Source: Rhipicephalus microplus (Eukaryota > Arthropoda > Arachnida > Ixodida > Ixodidae). From it: 64,000 nucleotides of DNA. Positions 1 through 9,824 of this stretch are shown one piece after another. The notes under the pieces are model-generated. The model searched no databases and was not told where the DNA came from. It worked only from the letters and a program-made list of their open reading frames with translations. A program made the translations under genes and the position numbers. The stretch lies in assembly GCF_043290135.1 (NCBI RefSeq), contig NW_027464588.1, positions 1,437,501-1,501,500 on the forward strand, written 5' to 3'. The stretch's first letter is position 1; every line of letters begins with the position of its first letter.

Positions 1-325
1 GCTGAGCTGAGAGCCCGCAAAGCTTCGCCCCACTCATCGTTGTTCACTACGTGGATATGCTGTGAATTTTTTTTCTCCCTCTCTTTCTTCTTCAAAATTA
101 CCGTTTGACACTTGTCCTATTCATTTTTTTAACTGGGTAACCTCCAATACTTCGGCGCAGCAGGCAGGCCATTGTTTGTCGTTTTATTTTAAAGATTTTA
201 AGATTAAATTTTGCCCACACAGACCTGCAGTCAGTCATTCGGGTGCGCTTTGTTCTAGGCACCGTTTACTTTCCAACGGGTTGGTGACGAAAAAAAAAAA
301 ATTGGAGGAAGAGAGCACATGTGCC
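1..325. other. No recognised feature
   Basis: No gene is recognised. The stretch is AT-rich with a T-run near 68 and an A-run near 290-301. The 150-codon open frame across it has no domain and reads into a SINE remnant, so it is treated as chance. Confidence 0.5.
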
Positions 326-475
326 AATATGAGATGCCGTAGTGGAAGGGCTCCTGTCGTTTCAACCATCTGGCTTTCGCTTTTTTCGAAATGCTGCCAC
401 AGCGGCCGGGATTCGATCCCGCAACCTTCCTGTCAGCATTTGAGCACGACCACTAGTCCACTCTTGTGGGTCTCT
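326..475 (-). mobile_element. Degraded tRNA-headed SINE (Ruka type)
   Basis: The plus strand shows the reverse complement of the SINE body found intact at 55808-56047: the GATGCCGTAGTGGAAGGGCTC block, a shortened middle, then the tRNA-derived head with the B-box complement (GGGATTCGATCCCGC) near 411-430 and the A-box complement (ACTAGTCCACTC) near 452-464. The centre is deleted relative to the intact copies and no target duplication is clear. Confidence 0.6.
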
Positions 476-1140
476 AATGCGACTTCGTCGTTAGCGTTCA
501 GCAAAACACATTGACAGGCTTGTTTCTACGAGTTCCAAAGTGACCCACGCCGTGAAAGAGGACTTAGTGGGGGACGCCGAATGAGTTTCGGGTGCACGTT
601 AATTAGGTGCGCATCAATGGAATTTACGTGCACGCTAAAACACCCCAAATAGACAATGTTAATTTCTAGTGCCAGACCGTGGCGTGGCTCAACTGCATTG
701 AGATTTCGGCAAGTCAAATCCTTCTCCTCCCCCTTCATAAAAAAAAATAAAAGTGAAAGCTTTTACTAAGTCATGGGAAGCTCGATAAACTGAGAAGCTG
801 ATTGGTATCTTGCTTATATACTGCTGTTATCTACGCAGAACTATCGCTCGAACTTCTCCTTTAACTTGGCTTGAACTTCACTGTAACGACGTTGAAGTGT
901 TGCTTTACCTTAGCATTATATCTCACTCTACCTTAGCTGTAGCGATATTGAACTCACACTGAAATCTTGCGTCGGCGCCACCCGTAGAAGCACGGGCGGG
1001 TTCCACTTCCCGGTAGTCTGGATCTTGCCGCAGAGCATGCATGCTTGAAGAATCGGACTCACACTTACGCGTTCTGTATTCAAGACCTTCGTGCCACACC
1101 AGTCCTTTTGGTTTCGTTTATTGGGCATGATATTTCTGGT
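476..1140. other. No recognised gene
   Basis: A fragment at about 575-640 (GTGCACGTTAATT, then a second inverted-looking GTGCACGCTAAAACACCCC) recalls the SINE body but is too short to call. A run of CTT/AACTT-rich repeats occupies about 850-935. No coding signal was found. Confidence 0.4.
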
Positions 1141-1150
1141 CCAATAGAGA

Positions 1151-1222
1151 ATGAAACTTCGACCTTGATTTTTCTATTAATAATGAGCCTATGATAGTGA
1201 AACACATGGCATTAATGTTCCC
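1151..1222 (+). repeat. Dispersed repeat fragment, copy 1 (pairs with 7477-7546)
   Basis: The block starting ATGAAACTTCGACCTTGATT and ending CATGGCATTAATGTTC is clearly related to the block at 7477-7546 (ATGAAACTTCAACTTTGATT ... CATGGCATTATAGTTC), in the same orientation. Similarity continues weakly a little downstream. The family is not identified. Confidence 0.5.
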
Positions 1223-1266
1223 TAAGTCCAGTTTGTCAATTCGAATGAAGTCACTGTTCCCCTTCA

Positions 1267-1575
1267 GTGTTTTTTAAAGGTTGGCACCATAAATTGATAC
1301 TGCCTTTCGAAGACGGTAGAGAGTGCTTGTTGTATATGAGCTCGCAGGTGACAGCGTTGCCATCTATGAAAAGACTCTTCGAACTTGTGAACTTCAATTC
1401 GACCACGATTGCGGTATGCATGTGCCGCGAAGACCACATTGAAACTGGTATCGTCTACTTAACGAGCACTCATTTTAGGGTGGTAATGGATCACGTCATG
1501 TCGGTGGTTTTATATTTTGCGTCAGAGGCTTCAATGTGTACAGTTCAAATCACGAGTACAAATGGGTTCCTTTAG
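1267..1575 (+). other. 102-codon open frame of unknown status
   Basis: An open frame of 102 codons follows directly on the repeat fragment. It has no signal peptide, no domain I recognise and no clear splice signals, and an antisense frame overlaps it. It may be part of an unrecognised transposon. It is listed only so that the stretch is described. Confidence 0.12.
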
Positions 1576-2188
1576 TTTGCGATGGAAGAGTTTGGGCTTA
1601 TGCGTTCCACTAATCCAAATCCTCCAAACAATGTGCACAGGTCGCGTATGAGTCTAACTTCACCTACGAATGTCGGAAATCACGAGGGAAAATATTATCG
1701 TGTACCATAATGACCAAAAATCAGTTACTAACGTTGTTTGAAGTAAGTTAAGTTTTCATGAACATCATTTGCTAGTTTAGTTTCAAATAGGGCATATACG
1801 AACGCTTTCGTATTGGTTTTTCAAGCCTCCGTAACTTGCAGTCGACGGTCGTACAACTACACAGAATAAAATGGCTTTCCCTGTTTTTGCTTTCTTTTGA
1901 TGTGCTTCAGCTTAACTTTAAATTTCACTTTGCTCTCAATGACAAGCTTCTTAGGAGTACCAAATCAAACTTCAGAGCGAAAAAGGGCAGTGCAGAATTG
2001 AAACGAGGACAAACTTTTAAGGATGAACTTCAGTTTTCATGACCGGCGTCATCGTATACCGAACGAACTCCCAAGAAAGCCAAACGAACTCTGCTCGACT
2101 TTCGCAAAGAAATGGAGAAAAAATCTACCAGGGTCTCTATTTCTTCATTTCTATTTGACTGGGGTATCAAACGCAAGCAGCAACGTTC
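1576..2188. other. No recognised feature
   Basis: AT-rich unique-looking sequence. Short open frames occur but carry no motif. Confidence 0.4.
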
Positions 2189-2692
2189 GTGCAGCAACTA
2201 TATAGCCGTAGCGGAGCTCGTTTGCTCCACGTCTTACGCAACAACCAAGCCGGCGGCCGTCGGGCCGAGGGTCAGGCGCGCTGCAACTTTCTCAGACGAC
2301 GCGCGTCGTGTAGCTGCGCGCTTCGTGGAGGAGCTCGCGTGGAAAGAGAAATCGCTTGCACCTCCCTGTTGACAGAGAGGCGGGGGAATTGGGAGCGCGA
2401 GAGCGAATTAAATACCGTGCCCGCTGGCGCGGAGCACTGCGGCGGAAGCCTGATTCTTGTGTGCCTTGCGCGAGCAAACTATGTCCCGGAGGGGAAAAGA
2501 AGCAGGGAGACAGCGTGGGTGGTGGTGCTCTACGGCAATAAGTGCTGCTACCGGGGCCTTTCATTACGGGCCAAAGTGGGCCACGCTCAAAGACTTGAGC
2601 GTGCCTGCGCAGTTCTCGCCAACGACATCCCCTCGCTCTCTTTCTCTACGACTCACTCGATTGGCCGACGTTACTTGGACGCTATGTTCCGC
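2189..2692 (+). promoter_or_regulatory. CpG-dense promoter-like stretch with TATA motif and a consensus splice donor
   Basis: About 500 bp of strikingly CpG- and GC-rich sequence lies between AT-rich flanks. A TATATAG motif sits at 2199-2205 and a second TATA-like TTAAATA near 2407. The stretch ends in an ATG (2684-2686) followed two codons later by CGC|GTAAGTGT, a near-perfect donor with the intron starting at 2693. This is the layout of a core promoter plus a 5' exon whose coding part starts just before the first intron. It is inference only: GC-rich transposon ends can look the same, and no downstream acceptor can be paired with confidence. Confidence 0.25.
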
Positions 2693-2699
2693 GTAAGTG

Positions 2700-3962
2700 T
2701 ATCAGTAATAAGCGCTCGTTCTTTTTTTCTCTTCCCCGTAACAATATCAACATTGCTCTTTTTTGCCAATCTTTCGGGTATGTGACCGAGAAATGCGGCG
2801 TTACGAAAGGAACTCCGCTCTAGTGAGCGAATTCTATGTATCATCGTGAGATGAGTTGCTGAGTCAGCAAAGTAGGAAATGACAGGGAATGAAATCTGCG
2901 AGACATGCCTTTATTGACAAAAGAGAGAGAGAAAATGAAGCTGGGCGTGGATGTGTGAAGAGTATACGAAATACCGGAACAGCGGGCAACAGACGCGTGG
3001 TGCCGATGCCCTACACTGATAGAAGCTATGAGCCCACAAGACGAGAGCAGAGAAGTGACTCGAGACAAAGCGTTCTTGTTTGTCAAGCCTCTTCTCTTCA
3101 TTTGTCTTGTGAACTTGGTATTTCTATCATCTCTTACCGACATACCCACAACAGTTACATTACAGCATAGGAATCTTCCGGTGACCCCTGGCTGTACGTA
3201 AAGCAAACATGTTTATGCTGTACCCCCGTCTCAAACACGTCCGCAGCAACAATCCCTACATGGTATCATATTGTTGCTGTTTTATTTTTCTTTTGTTTTC
3301 TCCTACTGCAACAGCAATGACGTTGCACTAAACCATTTCAAACAATAGCTTCATTTATTTTTTAGAAAAACATTTCGAGATGGTACGCTAGGAGCACTGT
3401 TGGTTTTGCTCGATTCCATGCGAAACGTCCCGAATATTTGGCGACCATGTCGAATGCATTTGAAAGCAAAATAAAAATCACGCAGATCTATTGCAATGCA
3501 GAGTGAATGGCTTGAATCTTTTGGGGGAAAACAGTCTTGTGAGGGAGGCTTCCTGTTTCTGAGTGTACTTTGTGAGAAAAATTATTCTTAGAGCCTCTTT
3601 TCTTAGTTTCGATACCACAGTTTATTTACATCTAGCAAGGGCTTATACTGAGCGTCAAAACTCCCGCGCCCGCATTCCCACGTATCATATGCTATGTATT
3701 CTCAACTTTACTCTGTTAGTTAACTCTCACACTGTGCTTTTGTATATGCCCAAAAAATCCTTTCTTGCGCGTTTTCCTTTTCCTTTCTTTCCCTACGTAT
3801 CTCGCGGTGGCGGCTCGCATTCGCGTTCCGCTGCAGCTCAGCAGACGGTGAATAGGCAGCCACACCGAACGGACGTCATTTCTTGCAATCCGTTCATCCG
3901 CGGCATGCCCTCTATAGCGTTTTGCGTAAAGTGATCGTAGCTCGATAGTATTACCAGAATCC
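2700..3962. other. No recognised feature
   Basis: No recognisable gene or mobile element. T-rich runs at about 3280-3300 and 3765-3795. Short open frames on both strands overlap each other and have no motifs. Confidence 0.4.
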
Positions 3963-3977
3963 TCCCGCAATCCGTGA

Positions 3978-4160
3978 TTTGATTGATTGATCGATTGACA
4001 TATGACGTTTAACGTCCCAAAACCATCAAATCGTTATGGGAGACGCCGTAGTGGAGGGCTCCGAAAATTTCGACCACCTTGGGCTCTTTAACGCGCACAC
4101 ACATCTCAACACATGGGCTTACAGCATTTTCGATGGAGGCGAAAATGCAGCCAACGCTCT
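3978..4160 (-). mobile_element. 5'-truncated Ruka-type SINE
   Basis: The copy lies in minus orientation. On the plus strand it opens with the (GATT)n tail complement and GACGTTTAACGTCCCAAAACC, continues through the body, and stops at the TTTTCGATGGAGGCG block, so the whole tRNA-derived head is missing. Near-identical flanks TCCCGCAATCCGTGA (3963-3977) and TCCCGCAATTCAGTGA (from 4161) are the target duplication. The truncation therefore happened at insertion and is not later decay. Confidence 0.75.
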
Positions 4161-4339
4161 TCCCGCAATTCAGTGAAAATGTACATTATTCTCATTTTTC
4201 CTACATTGTATTATTGCATTAGTTAGGAATATCTGAGTATAAATACTTACTCTGCGGAAGATATGTCCCGTGTTCGAGATATTTTTATACCATTGAACTT
4301 ACACAATTTTTCTGTGAAAAAAAATGATTTGAGGCAATT

Positions 4340-4560
4340 ATAATTTAACCCACAACGAAACAGAGAGAAAAAGAATATAAGAAAGGTAGGGAGGTTAACT
4401 AGACTAAGTCCAGTTTGACACCCTAAAAGTGGGGAGAAGGGGTGAATCTATTCCAATATATCAGCTCAGAAAGCACACGAACCGTTCTACAATTTTTGAA
4501 GGCAAACCCTTCAATGTGCGTGTGGTGAGCAATGTGCATATCCTTCACCCACAATGACAC
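4340..4560. repeat. Probable LINE 3'-end fragment
   Basis: The stretch GGTAGGGAGGTTAACTAGAC ... GACACCCTAAAAGTGGGGAG resembles the area downstream of the I-group LINE in this window (about 24360-24420: GGATGGGTATGCTACCCTGC). It is also the kind of sequence commonly seen at tick LINE 3' ends. The assignment rests on this short likeness. Confidence 0.3.
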
Positions 4561-4649
4561 ACACCTTAAACCATGTGGAGTTCAAACTAAAAAAAAAAGA
4601 GTGTTATATTTCAACCGAAAGCAAATAAACAGTGCTTCTTCTGTCAGAA

Positions 4650-6454
4650 CAGAAAATTTGGTTAGTTGGTAGTTTATATTTGGGACGCAAAAACAGCGCA
4701 AAAGACAGGCGAGATTAAGGAAGACAAAACGAAACACACAGGTGCTGACACAGGCAGTGGCTCCTGTGTGTCGAGTCTTCCTAAGCCATGGTCGGTCTTA
4801 AGCACTGTTTTTACATCCCGAGTTCTTCCAATACGTCTAGTTTTTTTTTCGCTACACGGCTATCTTATACTCTGTTATGCTTCTGGCTATTATTAACGAC
4901 AATATTCTTCCACGTTCCTTCGCATTTCGTTGTTTTCAACTTATAGCATGTTATTTGGTGCCAGTCACGACGCCTGCACGCACATGCTCTGCTTGGGAGC
5001 ATTCAGAAGCACGGAAGTTGAATTAAAGACGCACAGACTCGTACACCTTGCTTACTGAATTTCTCACATAAGTTTTATAGCGTTGCACGTGGTACGTTGA
5101 ACGAAGAGTAAATGGGGTCAGGGACTATAATAAGCCACTGCAGTAAACTTTCTGGTGGCATCGCCACTCCAATTTCTCATTTGCGTGCCTTCTCGTGTGA
5201 CCTCACTGCCTCTCTTTCGCCATCTTTTCTCTCCTTCTCCTCTCCAATCATCAAGTGAACAAATACAATGAACAAATGGTAGTGCATGCCAAGAAAAAAA
5301 TAATTACATCTTGAAAGGCACGTGTGCACAAGGGCAGAAGGGCAACGACGGAGCTGAACGGAACGCGGAAATCCGACCCCAAAACCATTCGACCCAGTTA
5401 TTGCTTTTCCGAAGGCACCTTTACCCCGCCTGCACCCACGCAGGTGCACGATGATTCTTTCGCAGCAGTCCAACGAGGCGCTGATGGGCGGATTTTAAAG
5501 TGAAAAGCCGGGCGGCTGTTCTGGGACCCGGAGCGCGTTTGGAGAGAGAAGTGAGTCATCTGGCGCCCTTTAGCTTGAAAATGATTGCCACTTTGGGACT
5601 AAAGCTAATAAGGAACATGTATAAGCGTTAGGAATTTAAGAAATAAAGAACGCGAGGAGGCGGCCTTCGCGTTGGAGCAGGTATTACGTAAACAAAGTTT
5701 ATCGGGCGCCAACCGAAACCAGGTGCTGGAGGTCGAGCTTCCGGCCGTTTTTCATTCGCCCACGCGTCCCGAATCTTCATATAAATTGCGCGCTGATTCC
5801 GTTGGAAGAGTGTTTTCGAGTAGGCACTGAGGTGCGGCGTTTGAGGAAGTCGGATTTGCTCCGCCTCTAAACTCAGTGTATTAGAGCCGAATCTTACATA
5901 AACCGCGCGGAACACACAGGAAATAAGTGGAGGGGCTGCGAGTCCCTTCCGCTACCTGAGCTAAATCCACGTTAAATTTCAGCCTGCCGACGTGGCTCTT
6001 CTGTGCGGCTTTTCGAGGCGCTCATGTAGAACATGGCTGCATTGTGAGGCACGTAACAATGCGTGAAGAGAAAGCGCAATGCACAGTGCATTTTTTTTTT
6101 CATGCATGTTCGGCGTGGGATGCGAATGGCGTGAGGAATTTCGATGTAACTGCACACGCTGATTCTGCCATTTGTTTCATCGTTTTATTCTAGTTTATGG
6201 ATGAGGGTCATCTCCCGTTTGTTCTCCTAGTGGTATACCTCAGTTTCCTTCTTTGCGTGAGCAAAAATGGCACTTAGAGGGCACGCTTGAACTCTCTCAT
6301 TCGTCACAGCGTTGCGCATAAGTACTACTTTGGGCACGCACACACAGACCAGAATGGCCAACTGCGGCATCGGGCTGCTGCGACGCCGACGCTACGTCCA
6401 TGGGGCACATCTGCCCAAACAAAGTGCGACTTATGCAAGTCAATGAAACATGTG
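4650..6454. other. No recognised gene
   Basis: About 1.8 kb with no supported gene. At 4690-4790 there is a decayed repeat-like block (GGAAGACAAAACG ... GGTGCTGACACAGGCAGTGG). A GC-rich patch spans about 5650-5930. The overlapping short open frames on both strands have no motifs. Confidence 0.35.
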
Positions 6455-6563
<109 letters not shown>

Positions 6564-7019
6564 AATTTTAGTATTTGACTTCACATGACTCGCGTGTGGA
6601 CTAGTAAGGCAAACATATTCATCCTAATCAAAATTACCGTTCATTGCAGAATCAAATAGGGTTATCGCCAGCAGTCTTATTGGTTCACTGCGAAATAAGA
6701 GAACAGGCGTGTCCCCTAACACTTTCTTTCATTCCTGGCTAATGCGTTGCTGAAGACTGGCAGGCATTGAGTAGACACAAAAGAGCAAAACGATTTTTCG
6801 CGTAATGGTGAAGTACAGTCCTACAATCCAGAAAACACTAGTCCTACCGGGCGAAAAAAAGGTGTGCACAGGTGAAAAGGTCACCTTGAGATTCCCGCAC
6901 CACGACATAAAAACTTTTGAAGACGTCTGCTGGGTACCACGTAGCTTCTAATCGATAAAAATTAAGTGCATTGTCGTCTGTGGATGCCATAGATTTAGAA
7001 TACCAAGGGATTCACTCTC
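6564..7019. other. No recognised feature
   Basis: No motif or repeat recognised. Confidence 0.4.
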
Positions 7020-7300
7020 TGAATTTCGTGCCGACCAGTCGTTCCCCCGCGATCTCCGACGACAGCGCAGCTCGGGCCGACTGAGCTCCCCCTACGCCAT
7101 CTCCTGACGCTGACAAGAGCTCTCGCTGAGTGGTGCCCCGTCCTCGGACTTCTGTGACCATGTCAATCTTTCCTATCTTCTCCTTACTTCTGGGTGTCGC
7201 TGTCCCTGCACCACGCTCTCTCCTTCCTCTCTCTCGATCTCTATACCTTTCAATCCCATCCTTTTAATCCCTCCTTACCCCCATTCATCGTGAGCTACTG
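7020..7300 (+). repeat. Pyrimidine-rich LINE-tail-like stretch
   Basis: After a GC-rich start (TTCCCCCGCGATCTCCGACG) the plus strand becomes a long C/T-rich tract (about 7165-7285, CTCTCTCC, CCTCTCTCGATCTC). This composition is typical of decayed tick LINE 3' ends. No reading frame or tail survives to prove it. Confidence 0.3.
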
Positions 7301-7476
7301 TTAAGGTGTCGCACTGTGATGCAGACAGTTACGGGGCTCACTTTTATCTTCTTTTCTCTTCTAAGAATCACATTAGAATACCAAGTTTCAGAAAATTGCA
7401 TCGAGTCAACATCACAAACAATATATTTAGAAAATGCTTACGTCACGCACGACGATTTCGGCACAAAATTTAAAAA

Positions 7477-7546
7477 TGAAACTTCAACTTTGATTTTATC
7501 TGCTAATATTAAACTTTTGATAGCGAAGCTCATGGCATTATAGTTC
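7477..7546 (+). repeat. Dispersed repeat fragment, copy 2 (pairs with 1151-1222)
   Basis: Same family as 1151-1222. It lies inside a 75-codon open frame (7316-7543) that is probably non-coding. Family identity unknown. Confidence 0.5.
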
Positions 7547-8259
7547 TACAAGTGCAGTTCGTACATTTATATTTAGTCGTCGTTTTTTTTTTCGGTGTCA
7601 TTTTAGAGGCACTACAGAGTTCTTAACGTATTACAATGCTTGTCTGTAAGGTCGCAACTTCTACCTTTCAAAAAACTGTGATTTATTCGGAAAATGAACG
7701 TATTTCGAGATAATATGCGACAGTATAGCTTTTAACGAAGAGTGACTTCTGCTAGAGGCTGTGACATGAGGGGCTTTTAACTCGCGCGTTATTCCGGTAT
7801 ACGCAGAAGGCTCAACGGAAGACCGGGTTTATGGACGACGGCATTCACATCTCACAACGACGTCTCTTGAAACCCCTTCAATAACTTTTTCAAGTCTGCA
7901 TGTGTAGCTGAGCACTGTGGGGGTGCTGACACCCTCTGTAAAACTGTTTGCCCAGTGTGGCGCACGTGTCTTGCACAGAAGCCGTTATTTGGTGGTGACA
8001 ACCACCGGGCGATAGATGGCGTTGTGTTCGCTTTGAGTACCACTGTTGGTAGAGTGGTAGCGCCGGCTGGGACCCCTGGCGGAAGGCAGGCCTTGGTGGC
8101 GGGTGAGATTTGAGCGAATCTCTTCTGCGCGTGGCGGTTGCCGCGAACGGTTGTCTCTAGCCTGGGTCCTCGGCGCGTGGCACCGCGAGCCTGCGCGCCG
8201 AGGGGCCCACGTGATAAGTCAAGAGTTAGTGACGCTGCCTTGGGTGTGTTAGCGTGTTT
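7547..8259. other. No recognised gene; target region of the LTR element
   Basis: The AT-rich part is followed by a GC-rich stretch (about 8050-8220) rich in GGCGCGTGGC-like words. The same unit continues after the LTR element at 13376, so 7800-8264 and 13371-13480 were contiguous before the insertion. A 63-codon minus-strand frame (7852-8043) has no recognised domain. Confidence 0.4.
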
Positions 8260-8264
8260 GTCGT

Positions 8265-9429
8265 TGTCACACCGATCCCGTTAATTCGGGGAGGCGATCG
8301 CCGGGCTAATTCCAAGGGCCGAAGTATTGGCCCCCCGAACCGCACTACGAAAGCGTGGACAATTTAGAAGTGGTCCTTTTTGGCACGCCAGCGGACGCCG
8401 GCTGTGGCCCAAAGAACAAGTCAGTGCCGAGAGTTGATAAACAAAACAAATATTATATTCTCAAAAATGGCAGATCGAAAACAACACACAAGAATGCACA
8501 CTTCACAATAGTTACATACAATACGTCACCAATCAAACAACGTAATACACAGTACAATCAGCCACACTCAAAACAACGGACACAGACAACGATACGCACT
8601 ACAATGCAGTCACATGCATTGAACAACCAAGACACTTAAAGACTAAAGAGATAGAAAACCTATCCAGTCCAAAGTTCTTGGAACAAAAGTCTGGATGATA
8701 CTCTTCCGAGAATCACTCACTCAAAGTCCAGCGTTGTTGTCGCTCCGCTGCCTCCTTGAAGTTTCTCTTCCAGGAAACCTCGCCGAAGTTTCTCTTCCAG
8801 GAAACCTCGCGTCTTCAATTGGTCACTCTTCAAGCTTCAAACTTCTTCGCCGGAAACACGTCGGCTTCACACACGTAGCTGTTGCCACACGTCTTCGCTC
8901 GTAGCGGTAAACACACTCTCTTGCCTGTAGCTCGGGCCTTCACCCCTCAGGTGGAAATCCTCTTCATCTCCTGCTTCGTCCCTACGGACAAAACCTTCGC
9001 CGACTACACGGCGGAATCCCTTCGCACTCTGGCGTTAACTTCCGTCTTCTCCTGCTCTCTCGTCTCGGCCGCTCGATTAAATACCTTCCGCGCCACATTC
9101 TAGAAAGTTCTCGTCATTTCGTCGGCGCGATACGCAGCGAAGGCTGGGGAGAGGCGCGAGACTGTACGGGGGCCGTCCCCGACAGATGAGTCAACCCGGC
9201 ATACACGCCCCGTTCCTTCTGGAAAAATCGAGTGCTTGCTCGGCCGCCGCTGTGGGGTGAGGGGGTTCATCGGCGAAGCCTCGCTTCCGAGGGGAGAGCG
9301 TCGCGCGCCCGGGGAGCCTTTAGATGTTTGTTTTCTTTTTTTCTTTTTTTCGTTGACCTCGCGGAGTTTCTCCCGCCCGTATCGCAAGAGTTTGGCGGCG
9401 TGCCCATTTTTAGCGCTCGTTCTGTGACA
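8265..9429 (-). repeat. 3' LTR of the Gag-protease element
   Basis: 1165 bp, closely matching 12212-13370. Both contain a short direct duplication (AAGTTTCTCTTCCAGGAAAC twice near 8759-8808) and a GC-rich end with GCGCTCGTTCTGTGACA. Confidence 0.93.
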
Positions 9430-9446
9430 CTGCCCCCCACTTTAAG
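9430..9446 (-). other. Polypurine tract
   Basis: On the minus strand the sequence CTTAAAGTGGGGGGCAG directly precedes the 3' LTR. The A/G run is in the position needed to prime plus-strand DNA synthesis. The 380 bp between it and the Gag stop holds nothing recognisable. Confidence 0.8.
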
Positions 9447-9824
9447 AATATTATCTCATAATATTCAGAACCACACAAACGAGCGCGAACAGTCCCCACA
9501 CACTCAAAGACTGTAACATAGTCCGTCGCTCATGACACGTCACATTCGCAATAGTTCACTCAATACAATTGTACATTGTAATTCAATTACACAACACATG
9601 AAATATAACCACAGGCACATGAGTACAACACTCCACCACACATTCCCAACAATACAAACGTACAAAGTTCTCTCATTACAACAATTATACAACACTATAC
9701 ATCACATCACCGTAACAAACATTTTGACTCACTCAACATACAGTTGCGACACAGGACAACAAGAACATTAACACAACATATGGCACTCAGCCCTGCCAAA
9801 CACATTCCGATTCCACCTCAGCAC

